From positions 191,557-255,556 of the forward strand of contig NZ_KQ236744.1 of NCBI RefSeq assembly GCF_001185345.1: DNA of 64,000 nucleotides. Direction: 5' to 3'. The position numbers and the translations under genes were made by a program. Each line of letters starts with the position of its first letter. Positions within the stretch are counted from its first letter, which is position 1. The notes beneath the pieces were generated by a model. It worked only from the letters and a program-made list of their open reading frames with translations. It made no database searches and was not told the origin of the DNA. Positions 35,050 through 43,935 of the stretch are shown here, piece after piece. This DNA comes from Dorea sp. D27. GTDB lineage: Bacteria; Bacillota; Clostridia; Lachnospirales; Lachnospiraceae.

Positions 35050-35782
35050 TCTTACATCTAGTGTCCTTACACAGACAAGAAGGCTGAACGTCATTAGCAA
35101 CAATATGTCCAACGTATCGACACCCGGATATAAAAGCGACCAGTTTATACCGAAGACATTTAAAGAGGAGATGATCTACCGCAGCGGCAACAAGGACAAG
35201 AGCAATCCGGCCCGGCTCGGAGCGATGAACCGCATCGTCACCGCCGACAGGAACTATACCGATTTCACTTCAGGAGGTTATGCGTCCACGGAAAGTCCGC
35301 TGGATTTCGCGCTGGATTCGCCGGGCTTCTTCTGCATCCAGACGGGAAACGGAACCGTATATACGCGGAACGGCTCATTTTCACTGGATGAAGGGGGATA
35401 TCTGTGCCTGCAGGGAGTCGGCAGGGTACTCGGACAGAACGGTCCCATCTACCTTGGTACGGACAAGATTGTCTCGGACGGCCTTGGCAATCTATACACG
35501 GAGAACGGCAATACCTTTCTGGGACGCCTGTCCATCGTAGACTTCCAGAATTATGACGACAACCTGACGAAAGGGACCGGTGACGTATTCACTGCCAATG
35601 GGCAGGGTACGGCTGTGAACGGGAATGTGGTTCAGAAGGCGCTGGAGAGTTCCAATGTAGAGCCGGTGGACGAGATGGCCCGTATGATGGCGAGCGAGAG
35701 GTCGCTGCAAAGCAGCGCCCAGGTATTGAAGATGTATGACCAGCTCACCGGAAAAGCAGTCACTCAGCTTGGTCCGGTATAA
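35030..35782 (+). CDS. flgF: Flagellar rod protein FlgF (FlhO-like)
   Basis: Rod subunit of the FlgF/FlgG family. It starts MFQGFYNLTSSVLTQTRRLN with NNMSNVSTPGYKSDQFIPKT, has a middle IQTGNGTVYTRNGSFSLDEG domain, and ends with the rod signature SNVEPVDEMARMMASERSLQ. At 250 aa it is typical. AAAGGAGGGG precedes its ATG, which overlaps the fliA end by 20 bases. It is paired with flgG as in the flhO–flhP pair of Bacillus, so assignment to proximal or distal member is by order. Confidence 0.9.
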   Translation: MFQGFYNLTSSVLTQTRRLNVISNNMSNVSTPGYKSDQFIPKTFKEEMIYRSGNKDKSNPARLGAMNRIVTADRNYTDFTSGGYASTESPLDFALDSPGFFCIQTGNGTVYTRNGSFSLDEGGYLCLQGVGRVLGQNGPIYLGTDKIVSDGLGNLYTENGNTFLGRLSIVDFQNYDDNLTKGTGDVFTANGQGTAVNGNVVQKALESSNVEPVDEMARMMASERSLQSSAQVLKMYDQLTGKAVTQLGPV

Positions 35783-35797
35783 CAAGGAGGATAAGGT

Positions 35798-36508
35798 ATG
35801 AATACTTCGTTTTATACTGCGTCCCGCGGAGCGAGGACGCAGCAGGACAAGTTAAATGTAATCTCGAATAACTTTGCCAATATCAACACATTTGGCTATA
35901 AAGCTAAAAGTTCGGTGTTCCAGGACTTGATGTACTACAACATGAGAGCGGAAGCCGGCGAAGCCACGCACCTGACATCGGGGACGGGAACTGTGCTGGA
36001 CCATACGAATACCAACTTTGGACAGTCCGGGTTTGGAGAAGGGGTCGGAGGCCACGACTATGCCATCTCGGGCAACGGCTTTTTTATGCTCAGGAATCCT
36101 GTGACCAATGAGATAAGCTACACGAGAAACGGACACTTTTCGCTTTCCAGAAGGGCGGACGGCTTCTATCTGGTGACGGATTCAGGCAAGCTCGTACTGG
36201 ATGGGGGACAGAACCCGATTCGAGCCGACGGAGGCGTGCTGCAGGGACGCCCGGGTGTATACAGCTTTGCAAATACAGACGGAATGCAGAGCCTGGGGGG
36301 GAATGAATTTGTCCCCGTCGCCAAAAATGGCGCGCCGCAGCTGAACACGGAGGCTAAGCTGCTGGAAGGGCTTCTGGAGATGTCCAACGTTGACATGGCA
36401 CAGGAGATGGCAAATACGGTGGAGGCATCAAGGGCATATTCCTATATGCTGAAAATGGTACAATCATCGGATGAAATAGAACAGACGATAAACAGTCTCA
36501 GAGGATAA
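35798..36508 (+). CDS. flgG: Flagellar distal rod protein FlgG (FlhP-like)
   Basis: Second rod protein of the pair: MNTSFYTASRGARTQQDKLN, NNFANINTFGYKAKSSVFQD, the ISGNGFFMLRNPVTNEISYT middle, and SNVDMAQEMANTVEASRAYS near the end. At 236 aa it is slightly shorter than enteric FlgG (about 260). It is 15 bases after flgF with an AAGGAGG site, and 19 bases before cheC. Confidence 0.9.
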   Translation: MNTSFYTASRGARTQQDKLNVISNNFANINTFGYKAKSSVFQDLMYYNMRAEAGEATHLTSGTGTVLDHTNTNFGQSGFGEGVGGHDYAISGNGFFMLRNPVTNEISYTRNGHFSLSRRADGFYLVTDSGKLVLDGGQNPIRADGGVLQGRPGVYSFANTDGMQSLGGNEFVPVAKNGAPQLNTEAKLLEGLLEMSNVDMAQEMANTVEASRAYSYMLKMVQSSDEIEQTINSLRG

Positions 36509-36527
36509 GGGCAGGAAGGCGGAAATT

Positions 36528-37154
36528 ATGGAAATCAAACACTACGACGATATGGGAGACATAGGAATGGACGTTATGAGAGAAGTGGGCAGCATAGGTA
36601 CCGGGAATGCGGCCACAGCGGTCTCCGGCCTCCTGAACACAGATGTCAGGATTACGCTCCCGGATGTAAAGATACTAGGATTCAATGAAGCCGCAAACTA
36701 CCTCGGCGAACCGGAGGAGGTGGTAGCCGCAGTGCTCGTGCAGATGTCGGGGGACTTGAAGGGGATTATGCTTTTCCTTCTGAAACTGGATTTTATCAAC
36801 GCGGTTACAGAGACGATACTTGGATTTAAGATTGAGGATTATTCCCAGATGGATGAGATGGCAATGTCAGCGGTAACCGAGGTGGGCAATATTATCATTT
36901 CTTCTTACGTCAGCGCTCTGGCAGGGCTTTCAGGCATGGAGATCAATCTGTCAGTACCGGCGGTGTCCATCAACATGCTTGGAGGAATCTTAAGTGTCCC
37001 GATGATTGAATTTGGCTATGAGACAGACAAGATTATGATGATAACGGGCAATTTTATCCTTGGCCAGCACAAGCTTGAGAGCAGCCTGCTTATGCTGCCG
37101 GATATCGAGTCGTTGAATAAATTATTGAAGAAGCTGGTGAATGCAGGTGAATAA
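36528..37154 (+). CDS. cheC: CheY-P phosphatase CheC
   Basis: Dephosphorylates CheY-P, stimulated by CheD, for adaptation. The 208-aa protein has two symmetrical active motifs: REVGSIGTGNAATAVSGLL (residues about 18–36) and TEVGNIIISSYVSALAGLSG (about 115–135). The Glu/Asn pair is clear in both. It overlaps cheD by 14 bases, consistent with a CheC–CheD complex made in equal amounts. Confidence 0.95.
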   Translation: MEIKHYDDMGDIGMDVMREVGSIGTGNAATAVSGLLNTDVRITLPDVKILGFNEAANYLGEPEEVVAAVLVQMSGDLKGIMLFLLKLDFINAVTETILGFKIEDYSQMDEMAMSAVTEVGNIIISSYVSALAGLSGMEINLSVPAVSINMLGGILSVPMIEFGYETDKIMMITGNFILGQHKLESSLLMLPDIESLNKLLKKLVNAGE

Positions 37155-37629
37155 AGAGATTAAGGTCGGTATTGCCGACATGAAGATAACCCGCCAGGAA
37201 GGTACTCTCATTACGTACGCACTTGGTTCCTGTATCGGAATCAGTTTCTACGACCCGGGAATAAAGCTGGCTTCCCTGCTGCACATAATGCTCCCGGAAT
37301 CCAAGAACCCTACCGAGCCACAGGTATATAAGTTTGCGGATACGGGAATCCGGGAGACGCTGCGACGCATGTCTGTATTCGGCGGTGTGAAAAGCCGTTA
37401 TATCTGTAAGATAGCGGGCGGGGCGAAAATGTTTGAAGTGCAGGGCAACAGCAGCCTGGCCAATATCGGACAGCGCAATATAGAAAGCGTCCGTAATATA
37501 CTGAGAAAGGAACAGATCCGTCTCGTAAGGCAGGAAGTAGGGGAGAATTATGCGAGAACCATGCTCGTGGACGCGGCGACAGGTAAAGTGGCTATACGTA
37601 CTTTTGGCCGGCAGGAGATCGTAATGTGA
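37141..37629 (+). CDS. cheD: Chemoreceptor glutamine deamidase CheD
   Basis: Deamidates receptor glutamines and activates CheC. The active Cys is in ALGSCIGISFYDP, the His in LLHIMLPES; NIGQRNIESVRNILRKEQI follows near the C-terminus. At 162 aa it is typical. Its start lies inside the cheC end. No terminator follows; a FliA-type promoter for cheV starts 9 bases later. Confidence 0.96.
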   Translation: MQVNKEIKVGIADMKITRQEGTLITYALGSCIGISFYDPGIKLASLLHIMLPESKNPTEPQVYKFADTGIRETLRRMSVFGGVKSRYICKIAGGAKMFEVQGNSSLANIGQRNIESVRNILRKEQIRLVRQEVGENYARTMLVDAATGKVAIRTFGRQEIVM

Positions 37630-37637
37630 TTATCCGT

Positions 37638-37664
37638 TATGAGATGAAAGGGTTATGCCGATAT
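37638..37664 (+). promoter_or_regulatory. Candidate sigma-28 promoter of cheV
   Basis: The -10 box GCCGATAT (37657–37664) is a perfect FliA/SigD match, 66 bases before the cheV start, in the cheD–cheV gap. The -35 at the normal 11-base spacing (TATGAGAT) is poor. It may add late expression to cheV and the downstream EAL-HDOD, parA and comFB genes. Confidence 0.5.
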
Positions 37665-37729
37665 AGTATATAAAGGGCGCGATGCCCGGTTTATTTAACA
37701 GACAGGACAGGAAAGCGAGGAAAAAAAGT

Positions 37730-38644
37730 ATGGCGAATACGGAAATCTTGTTGGAATCAGGCACAAATGAAATAGAAATCATGGAGTTTACGGTCTATGA
37801 TGAGCTCTATGGTATCAACGTGGCAAAAGTCAGGGAGATTATGATGACTGACAAAATAAAACCGGTGCCCCATTCCCATGATGCGGTTGAGGGGATATTT
37901 AAGCCAAGAGATATTATGCTCACAGTCGTAGACCTTCCATATTATCTCACCGGACAAAAGACGGAACCGCAGCCGAAAGATTTATTTATGGTCACCAACT
38001 TCAACCAGATGCATATTGCCTTCCGGGTACATACGGTGGTGGGAATCCAGAGAATTTCCTGGGAAGATATAAAGAAGCCGGATAAAACCTTGAACGGAGG
38101 GGAAGAAGGGCTTGCCACAGGAATCGCCCAATGTGGCAGGGAGCTTATCACTATACTGGACTTTGAGAAAATCGTTGCCGATATCGCTCCGGAAACCGGT
38201 ATCCAGCTCGATGAGGTGGAGAGCTTTGCCGGCAGGAACAGAAGCGAATACTCGATAGTCCTTGCGGAGGACTCTGTACTGCTCTCCCGCATGATAGAGA
38301 CAGCGCTGACAAAGTCCGGATACTCGCAGATCCACAAGTTCAACAATGGGCAGGAGGCGTGGAACTACCTGTCAAAGGTAAGGAATGAAGAGGTGCTTGA
38401 CGATAAGGTAAGCCTCATCATTACAGATATAGAGATGCCGCAGATGGACGGGCACAGACTGACGAAGCTTGTAAAGGAAGATGACAGGCTGAAAAAGATA
38501 CCGCTCATTATATTTTCATCGCTGATCAACCCGGAGATGGAGATTAAGGGCAGAGAACTCGGTGCAGACGAGCAGCTGTCCAAACCTGAGATTGGACATC
38601 TGGTTGCCGTCATGGACCACTTGCTTCAGAGAGGAAGAGAATAA
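37730..38644 (+). CDS. cheV: Chemotaxis coupling/adaptation protein CheV
   Basis: CheW-like domain (residues about 15–150) fused to a receiver (about 175–300). The receiver has EDSVLLSRM with the acidic pair and phospho-acceptor Asp in LIITDIEMPQMDGHRL. Phosphorylation by CheA tunes receptor–kinase coupling. The ATG at 37730 is preferred, with GCGAGG nine bases upstream; an in-frame ATG at 37682 would add 16 Lys/Arg-rich residues. Length 304 aa. The next gene begins one base before its stop ends. Confidence 0.94.
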   Translation: MANTEILLESGTNEIEIMEFTVYDELYGINVAKVREIMMTDKIKPVPHSHDAVEGIFKPRDIMLTVVDLPYYLTGQKTEPQPKDLFMVTNFNQMHIAFRVHTVVGIQRISWEDIKKPDKTLNGGEEGLATGIAQCGRELITILDFEKIVADIAPETGIQLDEVESFAGRNRSEYSIVLAEDSVLLSRMIETALTKSGYSQIHKFNNGQEAWNYLSKVRNEEVLDDKVSLIITDIEMPQMDGHRLTKLVKEDDRLKKIPLIIFSSLINPEMEIKGRELGADEQLSKPEIGHLVAVMDHLLQRGRE

Positions 38645-39969
38645 TGGACAGATGTGTTGTAAGACAGGCGATTAAGGAGACGATGACCGGTAATATCATA
38701 GGCTATGAACTGCTGTTCCAGGGGAGCAATGACAGCTTTTACGATGAGCCCGAGACATCCGCGGCTGATATGATATCAAATTTTCTCATGAATAACAGCA
38801 ACAAGTTTGTATCTGACAAAATGATGTTTATCACATTTACCCCGTCACTGTTGTTCAGGAATACCCCGAAGATGTTCGAGCCGGACAAGGTAGTGATACA
38901 GATTGAAGATAACCTTATCATCCATCCGCTGGCAACGCCTTTTATTAAAAAGTATTGCGAGCTGGGTTACCAGTTTGCCATAAATGATTTTCAGTTCTCC
39001 CAGAAATATATGGAGATGCTGGAATATGCCAAATATATAAGAATCAACCTTTCCCAAGCGGAGTCGACAGATTCTGAGAGGGGAAAGAAATCTGTAGAAA
39101 ATATCGTCAGCATGGCGCAGGGAACCGGGAAAAAGTGTATTGCAACCGGGGTGAATACAAAAGAAGTATATGACTATGCGGTTAAGCTGAAGGTAGATTA
39201 TCTGGAAGGAAATTATGTGGCCAAGACACTGGCCAGCAAGGTAGATAAAGTAAAGTACATGCAGGGCAACTTCTTCCAGCTCATGGTCGCCGTGTCCGAA
39301 GACGAACCGGATATGGAAGAGATAGAGCGGATTGTAAGCAGAGACGCAGGTCTTACATATGCGATACTGAAGCTGGTGAACTCGGCTTATTTTGCACTGA
39401 GGCGCAGGACCGCTTCTATCCGGCAGGCGCTTGTAACGCTTGGAATCACCCAGCTCAGGCAGTGGGTCTATATGCTGAGTTTTGATTACAAGGGGAAGGA
39501 CAGCAGTTCGGAAGAGCTGCTCAAGATATCTTTCCTGCGTGCGACCTTTGCATCAGAACTCGTAGGATATATTAAGGAATGTCCGATCAGCAAGACGGAT
39601 GCATACCTGATAGGTATGTTCTCGACGCTGGAGTACATGGTAAATGCGACGGAAGAAGAGATTCTGGAGGAGATACCGGTCAATCCGGAAGTAAAAAATG
39701 CGCTGGTGGCGCAGGAGGGGACTGCCGGGAACATATACAGGCTGCTTCTCGCTTATGAACAGGCAGACTGGAAGCTGAGCAAAAAACTGTCAGAGAGTCT
39801 GGGCGTACCGACCTATCTGCTCGCACAGACTTATATCGACTGCGTGGACGAGGTAAATGAGATATGGCAGGGGCTGACGACAGAATATGACAGACCGGGA
39901 GAAGAACGCAGATTCATGAACTTTGATGATTCTGACGGCAAGGAGCATCTGGAAGATGTCCTTTATTAA
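38644..39969 (+). CDS. EAL-HDOD domain protein (YuxH-like), probably non-catalytic
   Basis: The N-terminal EAL-type domain (residues about 1–200) reads GYELLFQG instead of EAL-x-R and NDFQFS where active enzymes have DDFG, so c-di-GMP hydrolysis is unlikely. The HDOD domain (about 205–395) contains LTYAILKLVNSAYFALRRRT and ITQLRQWVYMLSF. Proteins of this build act as c-di-GMP-linked or regulatory scaffolds in motility. At 441 aa it is complete. It starts at the last base of the cheV stop codon and precedes parA, so all three may be translated together. Role here is inferred from position. Confidence 0.88.
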   Translation: MDRCVVRQAIKETMTGNIIGYELLFQGSNDSFYDEPETSAADMISNFLMNNSNKFVSDKMMFITFTPSLLFRNTPKMFEPDKVVIQIEDNLIIHPLATPFIKKYCELGYQFAINDFQFSQKYMEMLEYAKYIRINLSQAESTDSERGKKSVENIVSMAQGTGKKCIATGVNTKEVYDYAVKLKVDYLEGNYVAKTLASKVDKVKYMQGNFFQLMVAVSEDEPDMEEIERIVSRDAGLTYAILKLVNSAYFALRRRTASIRQALVTLGITQLRQWVYMLSFDYKGKDSSSEELLKISFLRATFASELVGYIKECPISKTDAYLIGMFSTLEYMVNATEEEILEEIPVNPEVKNALVAQEGTAGNIYRLLLAYEQADWKLSKKLSESLGVPTYLLAQTYIDCVDEVNEIWQGLTTEYDRPGEERRFMNFDDSDGKEHLEDVLY

Positions 39970-40001
39970 GGGAAAGAAAGCAGACTTGGAGGTAGATGAC
40001 A

Positions 40002-40775
40002 GTGGCAGTATCAATCGTATTAACTAATCAGAAAGGCGGCGTGGGGAAGACGACGACTTCCGGCGCAATCGCTGCAGGCCTGTCTAAAAAGGGCAGGAAC
40101 GTCCTGTCGGTAGATTTGGATCCTCAGGGAAATCTCGGATTCAGCCTTGGAATGAATATCGAGGAGGGACATACGATGTACGAAGTCCTGAAAAAAGAGA
40201 TACCGATCCAAGAAGCCATCCGTACTTCAGACGAGTATGGGGATGTGCTCACGTCGAACATCCTGCTGAGCGAGGCGGAAATGATTCTGAAAGGGGAGAA
40301 CAGGCAGCTTGTTCTCAAGCAGGTGCTGAAGGAAGTGGAGGACGACTATGACTATATCATCATCGACACGCCGCCTTCCCTAAATATCCTTACGGTAAGC
40401 GGATATGCTGCTGCAGACTATCTCATCATACCTATGGCCGCGGAAATACTGAGTCTGGTCGGTCTCGTGCAGCTGAAGGAGACGATAGAAGCGGTGCAGG
40501 ACTCCGTCAACCCAGACCTCCACGTACTCGGCATCCTGCTGACGAGATTCAGCCAGAGGACAAACCTGGCAAGAGATGTACAGGACATGGCGAAGACGGT
40601 GGCCTTCCAGATAGGGACGGAAATCTTCGATTCCAAAATACGTACCGGCGTGTCGGTGGCAGAGGCGCCGGCTCATGGAAGGAGCATTTTAGATTATTCT
40701 CCCCGGTCGAATCCATCAAAGGATTACCGGGAGTTCATTGAAGAATTACTGCACAAAATTAAGAACCAGGCATAG
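40002..40775 (+). CDS. ParA/Soj-family ATPase in motility operon
   Basis: Deviant Walker A ATPase that positions cargo: TNQKGGVGKTTTSGAIAAGL near residue 8, DLDPQGNLGFSLG, and Walker B DYIIIDTPPSLN. It has 257 aa from GTG at 40002, which is eight bases after GGAGGT; the ATG two codons earlier sits too close. No parB follows. Instead a ComFB-domain gene lies 15 bases downstream. Family precedents (ParC in Vibrio, PpfA in Rhodobacter) place chemoreceptor arrays, and FlhG controls flagellar number. As flhG is absent here, this ATPase may serve one of those tasks; that is inference. Confidence 0.9.
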   Translation: MAVSIVLTNQKGGVGKTTTSGAIAAGLSKKGRNVLSVDLDPQGNLGFSLGMNIEEGHTMYEVLKKEIPIQEAIRTSDEYGDVLTSNILLSEAEMILKGENRQLVLKQVLKEVEDDYDYIIIDTPPSLNILTVSGYAAADYLIIPMAAEILSLVGLVQLKETIEAVQDSVNPDLHVLGILLTRFSQRTNLARDVQDMAKTVAFQIGTEIFDSKIRTGVSVAEAPAHGRSILDYSPRSNPSKDYREFIEELLHKIKNQA

Positions 40776-40790
40776 GAGGGCGCAGACACA

Positions 40791-41411
40791 ATGGCTAGGA
40801 AGACGAACAAGACGGACCATGTATTGAATTTACTGTCCAGCGGAACTGACAAGGATAGCACGGAAGACAGTAAGACAGCGAAGCCTCAGCCGCCGGTGGA
40901 ACCGGAAAAGATGGCTTCTGTCTCTGTCGTGCAGCCGTCTTCTGATAAGGAACAGCTGGCGGACGCAATCAGGCTGTCTCTGGAAGACGAGCTGGAGAAA
41001 ACGCAAAAGACGGAAGAAGATGGAATAGAAGAAATACAGACAGAAATACAAGACGGACATGAAGAAGCCGCGGAAGAGGAAAAAACGGAAGTAAGAGAGA
41101 AGAAGAGCGTTCCGGAATATGATACGGAGGAAGATATGGACTTCGCCTATGTGAATGTTATGGAAACGCTTGTCCAGGAACGAGTATTGGAATATATGGA
41201 GCAGTTCGGCATCTGCACGTGTCCGCGCTGTATTGCGGATACGTCGGCACTTGCCCTTACGCAGCTCCCTCCGAAATATGTTGTGGTAAGCAAGGCGGCC
41301 ATCTCTCCGCTTATGAACTTTTATTCTAAAAAATATGCGGGACAGATAACGGTAGAAATAACAAAAGCATGTATCCAGGTGGGAGACGTGCCGCATCACA
41401 CGAGGAATTAG
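40791..41411 (+). CDS. ComFB-domain protein with acidic N-terminal linker
   Basis: The 206-aa protein begins MARKTNKTDHVLNLLSSGTD, has a long Glu/Lys-rich disordered part (about 20–110), and ends with a ComFB-type domain (about 118–206): YVNVMETLVQERVLEYMEQF, then CTCPRCIADTSALALTQLPP with a CxCxxC cluster. ComFB proteins occur in competence and motility settings and have been reported to bind cyclic dinucleotides. Here the gene follows parA by 15 bases and precedes the fliD promoter. The short N-terminal motif could be the ParA-interacting part, as in ParB-like partners; this is speculation. Confidence 0.8.
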   Translation: MARKTNKTDHVLNLLSSGTDKDSTEDSKTAKPQPPVEPEKMASVSVVQPSSDKEQLADAIRLSLEDELEKTQKTEEDGIEEIQTEIQDGHEEAAEEEKTEVREKKSVPEYDTEEDMDFAYVNVMETLVQERVLEYMEQFGICTCPRCIADTSALALTQLPPKYVVVSKAAISPLMNFYSKKYAGQITVEITKACIQVGDVPHHTRN

Positions 41412-41422
41412 ACAGCGGCCCT

Positions 41423-41449
41423 TAACTATTCGGGACAGTGTGCCGATAA
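41423..41449 (+). promoter_or_regulatory. Sigma-28 promoter of fliD operon
   Basis: TAACTATT – 11 bases – GCCGATAA. The -10 is a perfect FliA match and the -35 fits TAAAGTTT at 5 of 8 positions, at exact spacing, 54 bases before the fliD start. This is the clearest FliA promoter in the window and marks fliD-fliS-fliT as late genes. Confidence 0.8.
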
Positions 41450-41502
41450 GTATTATTATACACGTAACAGAGTGAAATATCGTAATATAGAGGAGTGGTG
41501 AT

Positions 41503-43914
41503 ATGGCATCTATCAGCGGATTAGGAAGTACGAGCCTGAACAGTACATCCAGCTTGCGCGGCTACGGCGGACTGGCCAGCGGACTGGACCGGGACACATT
41601 GATTGAAAATATGACGTATGCGACAAGGAGCAAGATTGCCGCGCAGAAGCAGAAAAAGCAGACCTATAAGTGGACGCAGGAAGCAATCCGCAATATTACA
41701 GGGAAAGTGTACGAATTCAGCAATACATACATGTCTTATTCGTCATCTTCCAACCTGCTCGGAAGCAAGCTGTTCTCCAGGAACCAGGTTACGGCACTCG
41801 GAGCGAACAGTAATTATGTATCTGTATCGGGGAGCAGCGTGTCGGCAGATACGATTTCTATACTTGGAGTGAAAAGCCTTGCACAGGATGCGAAGATGAC
41901 TTCTTCAAACGCCGTGTCCAACGAAACGATGCAGACCGGAGGGGTGAGTAATAGCCTGGCTGAGATAACGGATGCGGATGTGATATCGGGGGAATCTCTG
42001 TTCGTAAAGTACGGGACAAAGATGTATACGGTAACTCTTAACCAGAGTGCGGAGTATGATTACAGTACGCCGGAGAAGACGGCAGAATCCATCAATAAAG
42101 TGTTGTCTGGTATCACGATCGGCAATGGAAAGACGCTCGGAGACGTGATGGAAGTAAAAGAAAATGCGGGCAGGATGAGCTTCGTGAGCAAGGATACGTC
42201 AGGGAACACGCTTAAGCTTTCCGGATCCACCGGAGATCTGCTGAAGGATCTGGGCTTTTTAGGTGCGGACGAAAGATTTGAATTGCTGCCGGATTCCAGG
42301 ACCGTCATTACGGCAGACGGGCTGGAAGGGGTGGAAGACGCACAAGTGACCAAGCCGATGTCGCTGGCGGAACAGCTGAGCGGGAAACAGATAAGCTTCT
42401 CTTATAATGGAACGGTCAAGTGGATTACACTTGACGAATATGATGCGACAAGCACGATGCAAAACGTCAAGAGCGATTTGCAGTCCAAGCTGAATGAAGC
42501 GTTTGGCAAAGGCAGAATCAAGGTAGACTTGACAGCCGATACTGCCGACAGTTCAAAGTCGCACCTTACTTTCAAGACGACGCTTCCGGGAGATCCTCCG
42601 AGTGAAGATAAAAGTTCCGTATTGTCCATGACCGCGGCAGACAGAGGCCTGCTTGGCAACCACAGCGTGTTTGGCATCCAGGGCGGGGAATCTAACCGGC
42701 TGAACCTTTCCGCAAGCCTGGCGGAATCCGGACTCATCAGAGGCAGCGGTGTGGACCCGAGCAGACCCATGACTATCAAAAATGCCGGGGGAGAAGAGAT
42801 TGACCTGAAAGATTTGGGACTGGACTGGGACAGTTCCGTCAGTGAAATCATCAACAAGATAAATGAGACAAAAGAACTCGGAATCAAGGTTACTTACCAG
42901 TCCAACGCGGACCGGTTCGTTGTGCAGTCCACCGAGCAGGGGGCCAGCGGTGAGATTGATCTGTCAGGAGAACTTGCAGACATCCTGTTCGGCACGGAAG
43001 GGATTGACTACACGACAGATGACGGCAAGGATGCGGTTATCCGGGTGAGGTATGCCGGTTCCGGTGAGGAGATGGAGATTACGCGCGGCAGCAACAGTAT
43101 GACTATCGACGGGCTGAACCTGACAATCAAAGGGACATTCGGCTACGATTCCTCCAACAACTACATAAACGGCACGGAGGCGATTACGTTCGATGCACAG
43201 GTAGATGTAGAGAATACTGCCAAGGTCGTAAAAGAGATGGTAGAGGCATACAATGAGGTTGTCAAGCTTATCCACAGCGAGGTGAGCCAGAAGCCGAACC
43301 GCAACTATGCTCCGCTGACGGATGAACAGAGGGATGAGCTGAGCGAGAGCGAGATAGAAAAGTGGGAGACAGAGGCCAAGAAAGGCCTGCTGTTCAACGA
43401 TACAGATGTGAGTGCATTTGCTGACGGGCTCCGTTTTATCATACCGTCAGAGATGAGGTCGCAGTTTGAGAAGATGGGTATCACGGTCTCTACCAACTAT
43501 GCAGATAATGGTAAGATCGTATTCGACGAAGAGGCGTTTAAGGCAGCTCTGGGCGAGGATCCGGACGCGGTTCGGGAAGCATTTTCAAAGGAAGCGGTGA
43601 AGAAAGAGGACGGAACCGTCACGAAGGGCGGCCTCATGACGAATATGAAGACCATAATGGACCGCTATGCTTCGATGACCGGCGCTACTAAGGGGGTACT
43701 TGTAGAGCGTGCGGGATCTGTCTATGCGCCGACTACCGTGTTGAAAAACGGACTGCAGAAGCAGATCGACGACATCGACGATTACATCGACCGGCTGAAC
43801 GACAAGCTGAAAACAGAGCAGGACAGGTTCATCTCCCAGTTCACATCGCTGGAGACGCTCATATCTCAGATGAACTCCCAGAGCAGCTACCTCAGCAACA
43901 TGTTTGCACAGTAG
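41503..43914 (+). CDS. fliD: Flagellar filament cap protein FliD
   Basis: Cap protein that folds flagellin onto the growing filament tip. The N-terminal FliD domain (about 20–120) has GYGGLASGLDRDTLIENMTY. A large variable middle domain (about 130–560) precedes the C-terminal FliD domain (about 570–800), which ends in coiled coil DRLNDKLKTEQDRFISQFTS and LETLISQMNSQSSYLSNMFA. At 803 aa it is much longer than common FliD (about 450–650), the excess being in the middle. GAGGAGTGGTG precedes the ATG. Confidence 0.96.
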   Translation: MASISGLGSTSLNSTSSLRGYGGLASGLDRDTLIENMTYATRSKIAAQKQKKQTYKWTQEAIRNITGKVYEFSNTYMSYSSSSNLLGSKLFSRNQVTALGANSNYVSVSGSSVSADTISILGVKSLAQDAKMTSSNAVSNETMQTGGVSNSLAEITDADVISGESLFVKYGTKMYTVTLNQSAEYDYSTPEKTAESINKVLSGITIGNGKTLGDVMEVKENAGRMSFVSKDTSGNTLKLSGSTGDLLKDLGFLGADERFELLPDSRTVITADGLEGVEDAQVTKPMSLAEQLSGKQISFSYNGTVKWITLDEYDATSTMQNVKSDLQSKLNEAFGKGRIKVDLTADTADSSKSHLTFKTTLPGDPPSEDKSSVLSMTAADRGLLGNHSVFGIQGGESNRLNLSASLAESGLIRGSGVDPSRPMTIKNAGGEEIDLKDLGLDWDSSVSEIINKINETKELGIKVTYQSNADRFVVQSTEQGASGEIDLSGELADILFGTEGIDYTTDDGKDAVIRVRYAGSGEEMEITRGSNSMTIDGLNLTIKGTFGYDSSNNYINGTEAITFDAQVDVENTAKVVKEMVEAYNEVVKLIHSEVSQKPNRNYAPLTDEQRDELSESEIEKWETEAKKGLLFNDTDVSAFADGLRFIIPSEMRSQFEKMGITVSTNYADNGKIVFDEEAFKAALGEDPDAVREAFSKEAVKKEDGTVTKGGLMTNMKTIMDRYASMTGATKGVLVERAGSVYAPTTVLKNGLQKQIDDIDDYIDRLNDKLKTEQDRFISQFTSLETLISQMNSQSSYLSNMFAQ

Positions 43915-43935
43915 GAAAGAAAGTGAGTTAGGCAT

